Assembly (NCBI RefSeq): GCF_001638985.1
Contig: NW_017265135.1
Coordinates: 859,223-923,222, forward strand
Reading direction: 5' to 3'
Length of the DNA stretch: 64,000 nt
DNA from: Phycomyces blakesleeanus NRRL 1555(-)
Lineage: Eukaryota > Mucoromycota > Mucoromycetes > Mucorales > Phycomycetaceae
Below the pieces are notes generated by a model, which did no database searches, was not told the DNA's origin, and saw only the letters and a program-made list of their open reading frames with translations. Position numbers and translations under genes: made by a program. Shown in pieces: positions 1 to 11,612 of this stretch; the stretch's first letter is position 1; every line of letters starts with the position of its first letter.

Positions 1-334
1 GGGCCAAAAGGTCAAAAGACAGGAATCATATATTAGATTGAGTTGAAAAAAGCATGTTCAAAGCTGATTTGCACCCCGTTAATTCCAGGAAGTATTAATA
101 GAGATACACATATTAAAGAAGTCCTGAGTATTTACAGCAACAAGTGTAATATAATAAATGAGTTCTTGCTTTTACTTTTATTATCTTTTCATTAACTACA
201 CTTTATTCTTTTGCTTAACACCTAACTTCTTTTGTATGTTAATAACACTCTATATATACAATGAATAGATATATAAAACAAATATAATTAACAATCAACT
301 CATATATAACATTTTATTTGTTAGCTTTCAGACT
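1..334. other. AT-rich sequence upstream of the CAC-1 companion gene
   Basis: No gene, RNA or repeat recognised. It lies upstream of the companion gene of CAC-1 and presumably holds its promoter and part of the terminal arm of the element. No CACTA or CACTG terminus was found, so the end of CAC-1 is probably outside the window or decayed. Confidence 0.4.
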
Positions 335-1607
335 ATGGTCAACAATCATCAGTCAATTGCCCCGGCTCCATCCCCGGAATATACTGAGCTTTTAAGAAGG
401 CTCACTGCTATAGAGGAAAGCCTCAAGACTATGGATTCCAACATTGGCATTGTCATCAAGGGGAACAAAGATTCATTGGAAATACTTGATAGCATTGCCA
501 ATGCTTCTGGAGAACGTCTTGCAGTTATTGCTCCTACTACTATATCTGCTTTTGCTTCTGTCTCTTTCGCAGCTTCTTCTATTGATTCTACTCTGGATTG
601 ACATACAACACCTTCTGAGACTTTTTTTGGTATCCCTTCTGCTACTCCTTCTGTTGCTCCTTCTGTTGGTCCAGTGGTTCTTACTGGTGCAAACACTGGT
701 AAACTTAGTAAACAGGATCGCACTAGAGTTTTAGTAAGTGTTGAGATATACAGTAGTTCATCAACATAATATCTCACACTAAGTATAGGCTCTTATCTGA
801 GGAGAGTTGAAGAAACACAACTTCAAACCGAATAATCTGGAACTAGTTGCAGCTAATGACAGCAAGCGCAGTTGGGATGTTAATGTTGATTACAGACTTT
901 CACCCAACAAATAGCTGATGCATGATCTTCATGCATACCTGGCTCCAAAGGTTGTTGGGACTAGTGTTCAAAAGGTCAATATTAGTGATTTTATATACAC
1001 AAACTTTTGTGGAACGAGACACCAAATCAAGGAATTGTATGAATCGTGCAAAAAGACAAATTCTTGGTCAAGAAAAGCAGATTGAGAGACTGATATATGT
1101 TAGAAGTATATTTTTATTGCAAATTAAATATATTCATATTAATACATCTATTAAACTAGCATTTTGACTGTTGCAAGCTGACCTACCATACATTCAAGAC
1201 TGAAATTGATGTGAAGGTGGGTAAGAGCTGCAATAGACTGTTACAAAAAGAAGCAATGTCTGAGGGCAAATCTAAAGACAATATGCCTGAAGTCTTGAGC
1301 AACTGTGCGATTTGTACAGTGCGTCCAAGTTGGAGAAGTAATGAGATAATTTCTTTTGTTTACATTATTCTATATAGCTTTTTTTGTTTTTTTATGAATT
1401 TAAATGAAACAGAACTTTGATTAATCATTTATTTGTATTTAGTACAATCACTTTCTTATGGTTGTTGATGATTTTATACGTAATCACATGGACTTCAATT
1501 TGTGTCAGATGTTGAAAAGATCCTTTGGTAGAGATGCTGTTTTAGCAGTCCTGGCTAGATTGACATCCCTTCTCCCTCACTGGGATTTTAGAGATGAGTT
1601 TCAATAA
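335..1607 (+). pseudogene. CAC-1 companion gene (PSWRS family), decayed
   Basis: Start taken at the ATG (MVNNHQ). Exon 1 holds a leucine-rich, probably helical region and runs to a GTAAGT donor near 740, with an in-frame TGA at 599-601. Exon 2 (from about 790) carries the central domain shared by the family: LKKHNFKPNN, then NLELVAANDSKRSWDVNV, then a YLAPKVV segment. It contains further stops, one at the position where the CAC-5 copy has arginine. The third block ends with VRPSWRSNE at about 1320-1350, where the expected GT donor reads AT. The last block (YNHFLMVVDDF) ends with TAA at 1605-1607. The gene converges on the transposase remnant at 1738-2583. The family function is unknown to me. 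By analogy with the two-gene CACTA elements of plants it could be the DNA-binding partner of the transposase. Confidence 0.6.
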
Positions 1608-1737
1608 ATTTTGTTTTCTTATCCTCCACATCCTCCACATTCTCCATCTGACAATGATAAACATATCAACAAATACAAACACTATGATTATTCTTTTCTG
1701 TGTGACTTTAAAAAAAGAAGTTATATTTTATTATGTT

Positions 1738-2583
1738 TTAAATGTATTGTTTTTTTGGCAAAGGAATGACCAGTATCTTTTTTACTTTTCTGCGTGTTGT
1801 GTGCTCAGAAGTTGCTACTTTTAACATGATTCTATGCACTGGCAAAACACATTGAAAATCGTCAGGAGAAAATGTTGAAAAGCAGGTTTCAACGTGTTTG
1901 TACTCTCGCGATTTATCATTTTTGGGGGTGTAAAATTTGATAAATGCAAAAGTATGTTGAGAATTGTGAAGAAGTTGCGTTGGGCAGCGATGGGTGTAGA
2001 GCAAGGGAGTAAGGGATGAAGAGGTGGGTAGAGGAGTGAAAGAATGGGTGAAAATGTACTGTATTTGATCCGTGTATGCAATGATATGCTCACCAGTACT
2101 TCCAATGAACTTTGCTTGTAAAAGAGAGCCACGACTTCCATATTCACCTTTACCCTTGTAGATCTGCCCAAAAATATTAATGTATTTCAACAGGGTGATT
2201 GTATTGTTGGCAAGGTATGGTAATTCTGATGCTTGTTGAAAGTGAACTAATTGTTCATTGTTGTATGCAACTTTGTAGTATTGTAAGAGATGAACATAGT
2301 GAATGTCACTCATTGTGGTAGCAGATTTTAATGATAGAGGGAGAGTTTCGTTGCCTTTTACAAGTACACTTGGATCTTCAGAAGCCTCAACAAATGACTG
2401 TATGCAGAAGGTACATTGACGGATGGATGGAATGGTGGTGCGTGTAAAGGAAGAAGTGAGTTTGGTAAGGAGAGGAAATGCAGATGTCTGGTAGGTACTC
2501 TGAAAAAAACTGTTGACAAGATCATCTTTGTGCACATCTTTAATAAATTTCTTCATAAATGCTTCTTCAAACCCAATCTTCCT
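1738..2583 (-). pseudogene. CAC-1 tnp2-type transposase, C-terminal part
   Basis: About 275 uninterrupted codons matching the C-terminal third of the other CACTA transposases here: an R-K-IGFEEAFMKKFIKDVHKDD opening (compare SGFEMTYMKTFIEDTRKGD in CAC-3), KGNETLPL, INIFGQIYKG, DQIQYIFTHSF, LPVHRIMLKVA and the end VIPLPKK. The N-terminal two thirds, with the catalytic core, are missing: the frame stops at the LTR-A copy starting at 2584, and nothing transposase-like resumes after 3717. It lies tail to tail with the companion gene, about 130 bp away. This is the least mutated C-terminus of the five copies. It cannot be active alone. Confidence 0.75.
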
Positions 2584-3126
2584 TATGGTATTTCAGGTAC
2601 AAAACAATAGAAAAATAAAATATTTGATAATAGAGATGTATAGAAATACTTTGAGACTGTATATAAGTTGTCTTTATTCATAAATAAAAAATGTCCCTTT
2701 TTATAAGAAAACACAATCTGCTCTTGTCATTACGTCTTAGTTTCTTAAGGCTTTCTTCCTTTACTATATTTGATTATTAGAGTGTATTTACTGCTTAACT
2801 AGTGTCGGTGTTACAATTATGACATCAAGTCATAAATCGTACTTCTTTAGCTCTTAGCTATTCTTTTCTCTTTTATACTAGAGCTTTAGGACTTCCTACT
2901 AAATTAGCTCCATATCGATCTGACACAGTTTACCCAGCAGTATGATATAATTATCTTAACAATCTTTAAGATATTATCTACAGTACTAACTGTAATAATT
3001 ATTGCGCTGATTACTTAATTGTTTATATATATATTATACTGACAAGCTGATAGCTACTATGCTATCCCAATATGAATATGTTCTTATATGTGACAAATCC
3101 AACATCAGAGTGTCTGGATTACCACA
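2584..3126 (-). repeat. LTR-A copy 1, reverse orientation
   Basis: 543 bp. In reverse complement it begins TGTGGTAATCCAGACACTC and ends in the family terminus; the first base pair near 2584 has decayed (TATGG for TGTGG). It interrupts the CAC-1 transposase. The flanks (ttcct and actgt) do not match, so its original target duplication is lost. It lies 48 bp from copy 2 in the opposite orientation and shares private base changes with it. No internal retrotransposon sequence of this family occurs in the window. Confidence 0.8.
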
Positions 3127-3174
3127 ACTGTATTTGCAATGTCCTAGTTAGTGGTAATCTATTATTAAAACTTA

Positions 3175-3717
3175 TGTGGTGATCCAAACACTCGGATGTT
3201 GGATTTATCACATATAAGAACATATTCATATTGGGATAGCGTAGTAGCTATCATCTTGTCAGTATAATATATATATAAACAATTAAGTAATCAGCGCAAT
3301 AATTATTACAGTTAGTACTGTAGATAATATCTTAAAGATTGTTAAGATAATTATATCATACTGCCGGGTAAACTGTGTCAGATCGATATGGAGCTAATTT
3401 AGTAGGAAGTCCTAAAGCTCTAGTATAAAAGAGAAAAGAATAGCTAAGAGCTAAAGAAGTACGATTTATGACTTGATGTCATAATTGTAACACCGACACT
3501 AGTTAAGCAGTAAATACACTCTAATAATCAAATATAGTAAAGGAAGAAAGCCTTAAGAAACTAAGACGTAATGACAAGAGCAGATTGTGTTTTCTTATAA
3601 AAAGAGACACTTTTTATTTATGAATAAAGACAACTTATATACAGTCTCAAAGTATTTCTATACGTCTCTATTATCAAATATTTTATTTTTCTATTGTTTC
3701 GTATCTGAAATACCACA
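3175..3717 (+). repeat. LTR-A copy 2, solo LTR
   Basis: 543 bp, TGTGGTGATCC to AATACCACA, flanked by a perfect 5-bp duplication ACTTA at 3170-3174 and 3718-3722, so it is an independent solo LTR. It contains a TATAAAAA-like box and a downstream AATAAA, as expected for an LTR promoter and polyadenylation region. The 48-bp spacer to copy 1 shows no coding sequence. Confidence 0.85.
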
Positions 3718-3767
3718 ACTTATACAAGTTAAAATAATAGAAAGATAGACCCAGTCAAGACTTGACA

Positions 3768-4041
3768 ACAAAGTTAAAAGGTCAATCCCACTGGGAATTA
3801 AGGAGTATACATAAAATCAAAGAGAGGATAAAAAATACTTTTTATTGATATGAATTGAATTGTCTTATATAGTTTTTTAGACTAATACTGCACATTATCT
3901 GTGGTAGCTATTATATTATATTTAAATAAAAGAAGAGTTATTATACTGCGATTAATGCTCAGGAAAATATTACTGCACATAAAGAGGTACTGCAGTTAAC
4001 TATCTTCAGATTTTACGGATTCATCAAAATAATGTCTGACA
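3768..4041 (-). repeat. D-related repeat, reverse orientation
   Basis: Reverse complement of the repeat at 11613-11888. Shared blocks include CCCAGTGGG, a segment ending in ATACTCCTTG, an oligo-purine AGAGAGGATAAAA segment and the terminus TGTCAGACATT. It is probably an old LTR related to the 363-bp LTR-D. The outer end near 3768 is not defined and no target duplication was found. Confidence 0.55.
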
Positions 4042-4154
4042 GTGTTATCTAGTAGAAAATTGAATATTTTATCTATTCTTAATTTAAACGGTGATTTAAT
4101 TTCCAATAATTGTTATATGTTTTTCTTGGTTGACATGATTTAGCAGAAAATGTA

Positions 4155-4360
4155 CAGTCAAAGCTCGATTTAGTAATACTTTTGGGAGAAGTTAAATTGT
4201 ATTACTATTACTAAATCAAATGTATTTTTTCTTACTCCGCATATATTTTTTAGCAATATTGCAGATTTGCTCTATGTGACTGCAAATAAAAGTGCTGAAA
4301 AAAATATTACTAAATCGCGATTATTACTAAGTCAAATATTACTAAATCAAGCTTTGACTG
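4155..4360. mobile_element. pogo-like MITE 1
   Basis: 206-bp non-coding element. Its terminal inverted repeats begin CAGTCAAAGCTCGATTTAGT on the left and CAGTCAAAGCTTGATTTAGT on the right, and it is flanked by TA on both sides (4153-4154 and 4361-4362). The ends contain iterated TTTAGTAATA. The CAGTCAAA-CTCG type of terminus and TA duplication fit the pogo/Tc1-mariner superfamily. It has no coding capacity, so it would depend on a transposase encoded elsewhere. Confidence 0.75.
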
Positions 4361-4363
4361 TAT

Positions 4364-4394
4364 GTGAAAAATTATGAATTTCATAATTTTTCAC
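4364..4394. repeat. Perfect 15-bp palindrome
   Basis: Arms GTGAAAAATTATGAA and its reverse complement are separated by a single T. It starts two bases after the target duplication of MITE 1. It could extrude as a hairpin, but no function is evident. The rest of 4395-4553 is AT-rich and featureless. Confidence 0.6.
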
Positions 4395-4553
4395 TAATAT
4401 TTTCTATTAAATATTTCCTCAAAATCAAGCTTATTCTCTCACTCTCAAATTAAGATATATGGTAGCTAGGAGTGTCTATTGTATATGTAATTAATTTATG
4501 CAATCTTTAAAGATCAAACTTATTTAAAAAAAAATTGAGATTTATGAGGATTT

Positions 4554-5482
4554 TGTTGTAAATGAGTATTGACTACTGCTGTAATCGAGAATAAGTCTGA
4601 AGGAAATAATATAAGATCTCAGCTATTCTAGTCAAAGATATATATCAATTACTTTATTATTTAACACACAGATTTATCATACATGATAGTGATTATATTT
4701 TATATAATGATATCATCATAATATGAAATATATCAGTGGATTATTATAAGCATAATTATAACTCATAAACACATTTACTTTTGATGTTAATATTTCATTG
4801 GGACTATACACATTTATATAATTACAGTCAAGACTTGGTATAGTGATATTTGATATAGTGATAATCGCAATATAGTAATAATTTTTTGGATAATTTGGGC
4901 TTGTGCCTGCTTATTATCACTATTTTTTAATATAGTGATAGTGATAAAATTTGAATCTATCAGTATCACTATATCAAGCTCTGAGTTTATTTTTGTACTA
5001 TAAAAAAATAAATGTAGTATATATTTTATTTAGCATTTTAAAGAAAGCCCACTTTCTTAGACAAAAAACTATGAATCCTATTAGAAAATAGTAGCCACTC
5101 ACAGTGACATTAAAAATATCACTAAAAAATGTATGGAGTAAAAAAAATCACGCTCAATATAGTAATAGTGATAAAATTTTTGTCTACTATCCATATCACT
5201 ATATCAAGCTTTTACTGTAATCATACATTAATTATCTCAAGATCACGTTGCTCTGATTAAGGCTCAGATAGGATCGATTACCTGACCCCAGTCATATAAT
5301 TTTCCCAATCCAAAACAATATAAATAGCAGTAGTAGTTCAGTGTAGGAACCTGGTCAAACTTTGATACAAAAATCCTTTCTCAATAAACAAAACCTATAC
5401 AAGTTCTCACGAATCTTCGTTCCTAATCTCAAATCTTCAATTCTTCCTCTTAAAAACTTCTTCAACTTCAACCACCACAACA
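4554..5482 (+). repeat. Ty3-1 5' LTR (LTR-B), interrupted by MITE 2
   Basis: Matches the 533-bp 3' LTR over its whole length once the 393-bp MITE and duplicated TA are removed. It carries a TATAAATA box and a CAATAAAC polyadenylation-type signal near its right end. Being split, its promoter part is separated from upstream LTR sequence by the MITE. Confidence 0.85.
4825..5217. mobile_element. pogo-like MITE 2 inside the LTR
   Basis: 393 bp. The ends are CAGTCAAGACTTGGTATAGT and, on the other strand, CAGTAAAAGCTTGATATAGT, with TA on each side (4823-4824 and 5218-5219). The matching site in the 3' LTR is empty (ATAATTAATCATAC), which proves insertion. It is related to MITE 1, but its iterated motif is TATAGTGATA rather than TTTAGTAATA. 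No coding sequence. Confidence 0.85.
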
Positions 5483-5501
5483 TTTTTTTTCGTGAACTAC
5501 C

Positions 5502-8500
5502 ATGAACCCCTCTGCTGAGAACTACCTTGCCGCCATCATCCCTGCTCATGATGAGGATGCCACGTCCGTCATGACTGAGGAGGACCTCATCGCCAGTCTG
5601 AGTGACAACATCTCCTTTGCCAGCTCCACCCCTGGACAATTTGTTGCTCCCTCCCCCCTTCGTCCCTTGGTAGTGAATGCTGCTACAACAGTCTTGACTT
5701 TGTCAGAGAAACTTAGACTAGAACTTCAATAGCATGTAGAGGCTGTCAGCGCTGCTCACACTATGAACGATGAGCAAGCAGCTGAATTAGCCCTTAATAA
5801 GGTCAGACGTGTCAAAGAAATGATAGATATATAGATAGCATGCAGTCAGTACCTTTCGCCTTCTGTGAAAGTTGTAGAGAAGAGCAGTCGCACTGGAGGG
5901 TTGACTCTTAATAGAAGAGATCTTCCTAAGTTCCAGTTGGCAGACGATGTGATTAGATCCTTCCTGAATGAAGAGGTCTTTCACTCAGTAGACCACTTCC
6001 TTCGCACCTTCCAAAAGGTTATTGAGTCGTCTCTTCAGGACATTGAACTAGTTTGGAAGAGATTTTTGCTGCTCTGCTTGCCTCATAGTGACGATAGATG
6101 GGTAGAGATGGATTTGAAGAAGTGTGTAGATTGGAATGCGGCCAAGATCTGCTTTACAGCAAGACATGGATCGCACTTGGTGACATTCCGTTTGGTAAAA
6201 GAGGTATTTACCATGGTAATGCTTCCTTCTGAGTCGATTGGAGATTACTCCAAGAAGTTCCTTCAGGCTGTGTATGATGCCGGCCTCCCCAAAAACGATG
6301 CTTGTGTTGCCGACCGCTTCCTCGCTTCCTTGACTAGGCAAGTACAGACACTCTTGCAGCTCACCATGACCAGATTGGACTTCAATGGCGAGACTAAAAG
6401 AGATTGGACTGTGGAGCAGTTGACGCAGATTGGCAGAGACATCCTTGGCGACAACAATCACATGTATGCCAAAGCTACCCAGCTCATTCCTGGTGCCAAC
6501 ATGCACACTGAGAGGAGAATGGAGAAGAAGAGAATGGAGGCGTACCCTCGCAAGAAGGTGCACTCCAGCAACAACCAGCAGCACCAAATCAGTAAGCTGG
6601 AGTGTTCCTTCTTCTGCTCGCACCATGGTAAGAATACTACACATGAGTCGAGCAAATGCTTCACCCTGGCCAACAACAAGGCCAAAGTAGCTGCCCCCAC
6701 CAAGCGCAACCCCTGCAGGTGGTATGGAGAAAACTACTTCCGTGGCCACGTCTGTAAGGACAGTGAGCCAGTTCTGATGGTCTCGCAGGTCCCTGCCAAG
6801 GAGAAGTCTGAGCAAGTACTCAAGGCGATCCAAGACAGTGTTGACTTGGAACTTGAAGACATGTCTTTCGACTGTAAATACCTACTTGACAAAATTGAGA
6901 GAAGGGTTAAAGCCAATGATGTATTTAATCTAACCACTCCTATTATTGTAGAGAACAGCAAACTACTTGGAATGATTGACACTGGCAGTGCATGCACTTT
7001 CATTAGTTTACAATGTTTGAATGAAAATTTAAATATAAATAAAATAAATTCATCAAATGGTTCCTTCACTTTCTTGTCAAAGAATAGTGGTACTAAGCGA
7101 TTGGGAAAAACTGATTCTTTAAATTTTAAATATATGAATGGAATTACATTTAAGCATACACCCGAGGTGTTAGAGTTTAATACAGGATTTAATTTTGATA
7201 TTCTTCTTGGAAGAGATATCTTAACAAAAATGAACATCGGATTGATTAATGTTGCATACGATATCGAAGGAGAATATATTCATTCAGATAATGCTAAAGA
7301 CTATGCCGCTGTGTATGAAAATCTAAATATCGATAAAGAGAAAAAGTTTGAACCGGATAATTCACCAGCTGGTACGGAAACACAGCGAGCAGAATTTATT
7401 CAGTCAATTCAGGCCTCACTGGATGAAAATAAGAAAATCCCAGTCAAGTCCTCTTGTCTTTTATCAGAATCTCTAATTAGATTACTCACAAAAGAAGGCG
7501 CCACAGCTTATAGACGTCAATATCCTATTCCCCATGCTCTACGACTAACACTTGATAAACAAGTAAAAGAATGGCTTGAGACAGACACGATTGTCAAGTC
7601 CAAGACCAATACTTCCTTCAACAGTCCTATGTTGCTTGTGCCTAAAAGAAACAAAGCTGGAGAGATTGTGAGTCACCGAGTTTGTCTAGATGTGCGATTA
7701 TTGAATCAGATCCTACCTCCCACATTCAACTATCCAATTCCTAAAATCCAAACGATATTCCAGAATTTGAGTGGAAAGAAATTTTTCACCACATTGGATT
7801 TATCGAATGCCTACCATCGTTTCAAAGTTGCACCTGAAGATGTTCATAAATTAACATTCACTCATTTAGATGGGCAACAATATAGCTTCATTAAAGGCTG
7901 CTTTGGCTTGAAGATGCTTACATCACAATTTCAACATGCCATGGCAACTTTGTTTGATAAAATTGACTGTGTGCAGAATTTTGTTGATGATTGTATTGTG
8001 GCTAGCAAAACATTTGAGCAGCATGTTAAGGATGTAAAAATAGTGATTGATAGATTGACATCGGCGAAGTTGATTCTAAACTCTGATAAATGTGTCTGGT
8101 TTCAACATTCAGTGCGATTGCTTGGTTTTGTCGTCAATGAGACAGGCACCAAGGTTGATAAGCGAAAGTTGACAAACGTTGATAAATGGCCTATTCCTAA
8201 AACTGCGAAACAAATTCAGCAATTTATGGGTTTGATTAATTACTTCAGAGACTATATTCCCATGATCTCGAAGGTGGCTGAACCTATTTCACAATTAAGT
8301 CATGCCAACAATGTAGCTGAGCTATGGACAGATGAGCAGACAAGAAGCTTTAAAGCATTAAAGGACATACTGCATTAGGATTTAATTCTTCATTACGCAG
8401 ATATGTCACGTGAAATGTATGTGGCCACAGATGCTTCCCTTTATGGAGTAGCCTGCCTGCTTTTTCAGCGCGACGATCAAGGGCGTGATAAGTATATTAG

Positions 8501-10403
8501 TTTTGTGTCAACTTCCCTGAGCCCATCCCAACGGCGATGGAGCACCACCAAAAGAGAATTGTATGCAGTCGTTTTGGCGCTTGATAAATTCCGTCCATTT
8601 CTATGGGGCCGACAGTTCACCATTTTTACTGATCATAAAGCACTCACTTATCTTCACACACAAAAAATTGCTAATCCCATGATAATTGGCTGGATTGAGA
8701 CACTTCTTGACTTTGATTTTAAGGTGGTCCATATTCCTGGTTTATTGAATAAACTACCAGACTTGTTGAGTTGCTTGTATCCTCCAGAGGATAGTTACAA
8801 GCTGGTGGAGGATGATGGATTGAGAAAAATCAGAACAAAACACTTGCAATCTAAAGATAGAGTTATTATTCGTAAGAAAAAGTACAGTAAGGACAAAGTG
8901 CTAAATATACTTGCTACACAACTCATCGAAAATGTATCAGAGACTTCCGACTATATGTCGCCTCCTGAAGAAAAGCGAAATGGCTTGTTAAAAGAAGCAC
9001 ATTCGTTTGGTCACTTTGGTAGTCAAGCTATGGTGAATGATCTTCACTCTCAAGGATTACATTGGACTAATATATATGAAGAAGCAAAGGAGATTATTTG
9101 TTCTTGCTCTGAATGTCAGAAGCACAACATCAGCAAAAGAGGATATCACCCATTGACCAATGTTGTAGCTTTCCGACCATTTGATCATGTTGCAATTGAC
9201 TTATGCAGTGAATTCCCAGTATCAGAGGATGGTCACACATATATGCTAGTGTTAGTTGATGTTTGTTCCAAGTATATCATCTTGAGACTATTACCAAACA
9301 AAAACTTGACGACAATAGCTAAGACATTGATAAAAATATTTGGAGATTATGGTTTTCCCAAAGTAATGCAAAGTGACAATGGGTTGGAATTTAGAAATTC
9401 TTTAATGGCAAGCCTATCAAAAGAGCTTGGTATTAATCGAAGATATTCAACGGCATATCATCTACAAGAGAATGGTATTGCTGAAGCCAGTGTGAAAGTT
9501 GCAGAGAATACTGTATGGAAAATGATGAGAGCAAACAGCAATGACTGGTGTCACTATTTACCAATTGTTCAGCTATGCATAAACAGACATATTCCTCAAA
9601 AGACACTGAGTGCACCCTTTTCACTAATGTATGCTCGCAGAGTTAATGTACCTGATGAGTATGGTGATAAAGCAAAATTCTCTCTTCCCAAAAACACGGT
9701 AACAATTGATGAATTGGAGAAGCAGATTGAATATATGGATAAAATAATATTTGCTGCCATAAACAAAAGAGTCTTGCGGATCAACGAAGAGTTAAAAAAG
9801 AAATACAATCACAAGAACATCTTAATAGACATCCCCAAAGGAGCACACGTAATGGTCAGATTACCACATCGTCCAAATAAATTGGCACCAATCTATGAAG
9901 GTCCTTATACAGTGGTTCGAAGAAATAAAGGAGAATTGTATGAACTAAAGGATGAGCAAGGAGAATTATTGCACCAAAATTACACACCCTCAGAACTCAA
10001 GATGGTTACTATCGATGAATCTACAATTGAGAATGAGCTCTATGAAGTTGAAGACATTCGCGATCATCATGGTGCTGCTGGTGAAAGAGAATATCTGGTA
10101 AAATGGGTTGGTTATGGTGAACGGGCAAACACATGGCAAATGGCTAACAATTTTACCAATCCCACAATAATACAAAAGTATTGGAAGAAGGTCAGAGAAA
10201 TCGAACGTTTAGAGAATGAGAGAGCCACGGAATTAGTGAATAAGAGTGCAGCCTCATTAAAGAAAATAGTTCAAATTCCAAGTCATAATGGTAAAATAAG
10301 AAGGAATCGCATTGAAGAGCACAATGGAAGTAAGCTTCCTACCGCACTGAGTAGAGAAGAAAGAATGTCCAAAAGAAGAGCAACAAAAAATTTGATAAAA
10401 TAA
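5502..10403 (+). pseudogene. Ty3-1 gag-pol polyprotein with three in-frame stops
   Basis: One frame from ATG 5502, broken by TAG at 5730, 5832 and 8376. The Gag region carries a Cys/His cluster (CSHHGKNTTHESSKC) and a second knuckle in which one cysteine is tyrosine (CRWYGENYFRGHVC). The protease has the DTGS active site at about 6978. Reverse transcriptase spans about 7500-8200 with TLDLSNAYHRF and the catalytic FVDD at about 7980. RNase H follows the third stop with TDAS, KREL and TDHKALTYLHTQ. Integrase has an H-H-C-C zinc site (GHFGSQA to CSECQKHN) and the triad D (AIDLCSEFP), D (QSDNGLEF) and E (GIAEASVKV). A chromodomain (YEVEDIRDHHG to YLVKWVGYG to W) lies near the C-terminus and would direct integration to marked chromatin. 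Expressing Gag and Pol in one frame is usual for this group. Confidence 0.9.
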
Positions 10404-10562
10404 ACACGTAATTCACGGAGCTGAGTTTACAGTGCAGATCTCTTGAAGTATAAAAAAAAATTATGAGCGTAATTGACCCAAATGAAATTGAGCAATTCGA
10501 CAAATTAATAAATAGTTAAGATGAGATGTTTTGCCAAATCAACAAAAGGTATTGTTGAATCT

Positions 10563-10574
10563 GGTGGAGGATAA
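10563..10574 (+). promoter_or_regulatory. Ty3-1 polypurine tract
   Basis: The purine run GGTGGAGGATAA lies directly against the 3' LTR, the usual position for the primer of plus-strand DNA synthesis. The equivalent site in Ty3-2 is GGAGGGGGGTAA at 24673-24684. Confidence 0.7.
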
Positions 10575-11107
10575 TGTTGTAAATGAGTATTGACTACTGC
10601 TGTAATTGAGAATAAGTCTGAAGGAAATAATATAAGGCCTCAGCTATTTCAGTCAAAGGTGTCTACCAATTACTTTATTATTTAACACACAGGTTTAGCA
10701 TGCATGATAGTGATTATATTTCATATGATGATATCACCATAATATGGGATACATCAGTGGATTATTATAAGCATAATTATAACTTATAAACACATTTACT
10801 TTCGATGTTAATACTTCATTGGGACTACACACATTTATATAATTAATCATACATTAATTAGCCTAAGATCACATTGCTCTGATTAAGGCTCAGATAGGAT
10901 CGATTACCTGACCCCAGTCATATAATCTTCCCAATCCAAAACAATATAAATAGCAGTAGTAGTTCAGTGTAGGAACCTGGTCAAACTTTGATACAAAATC
11001 CTTTCTCAATAAACAAAACCTACACAAGTTCTCACGAATCTTCGTTCCTAATCTCAAATCTTCAATTCTTTCTCTTAAAAACTTCTTCAACTTCAGCCAC
11101 CACAACA
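10575..11107 (+). repeat. Ty3-1 3' LTR (LTR-B)
   Basis: 533 bp, TGTTGTAAATGAG to CACAACA. A TATAAATA box lies at about 10944 and a CAATAAAC signal at about 11006. It is the reference for four LTR-B solo copies elsewhere in the window (13009, 19980, 52937 and 61349). Confidence 0.9.
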
Positions 11108-11612
11108 ATTTTTATAAGTTAAAGAGGTATGCTTTAATAATAAATAATTGAAAATACATCTGTAAATTATTAATAAAAAATATGTGTATATCTTTATATC
11201 TTAATTGGGTTGAGTTTTCTCTTAAAAGATTGCTTGTGTTGGGCATTTTTTACTGATATTATGTAAGAAACAAAAAAATTGTATATTTTTTCTTGTTTCC
11301 AATTTTGACAAAGTCGTTTTATATGCTGAAAATCATTGCCTTTGCCAAATTTTAACAGAATTATTTTTTCATTGCTCAATACAACCTCTGAACTTTCTTA
11401 TTTAACGTTTTGTCTTACTTAAACAGCTTTTTGTTGTGATCAAAAAGGTTTGAAGTAGGATCAAACCTTCTTTCCTCCTTTATTTGGAAAAGAAAAGATT
11501 CAATTCATGAAATTACACAAAGAAAAAGTATCTAGACCAATAATATTGCTTGGGTACCATATACTACCATATTTGGTTTCTAATTTCTGTGGTGGTGTTA
11601 TCTTTGTTTACG
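11108..11612. other. Unassigned AT-rich spacer
   Basis: About 500 bp between Ty3-1 and the D-related repeat. No coding region, tRNA or repeat that occurs elsewhere in the window was recognised. Confidence 0.4.

Larger units (their letters stand above)
4554..11107 (+). mobile_element. Ty3-1, complete Ty3/gypsy chromovirus with both LTRs
   Basis: Full-length element of about 6.55 kb: 5' LTR (4554-5482, enlarged by a MITE), gag-pol in one frame (5502-10403), polypurine tract, and 3' LTR (10575-11107). The LTRs begin TGTTGTAAATGAG and end CACAACA. A 4-bp ATTT occurs on both sides (4550-4553 and 11108-11111). Domain order is Gag, zinc knuckles, protease, reverse transcriptase, RNase H, integrase, chromodomain. 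Three in-frame TAG codons make this copy non-autonomous. The LTRs differ at many positions, so insertion was not recent. No canonical TGG primer-binding site follows the 5' LTR. Confidence 0.9.

Noticed and set aside
349..777. Reverse-strand 142-residue frame opposite the CAC-1 companion
   Set aside because: It is the antisense of exon 1 and its repetitive composition mirrors codon repeats on the forward strand; the family comparison supports the forward frame.
2584..3717. The LTR-A pair as one retrotransposon with two LTRs
   Set aside because: The copies are in opposite orientation, only 48 bp lies between them, and the forward copy has its own duplication.
5730..8378. Programmed readthrough of the three TAG codons in Ty3-1
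   Set aside because: All three stops are TAG, which first suggested suppression. But neighbouring elements have TGA and TAA stops at W, R and Q positions, and one TAG lies between reverse transcriptase and RNase H, where no readthrough is expected. Mutation is the simpler explanation.
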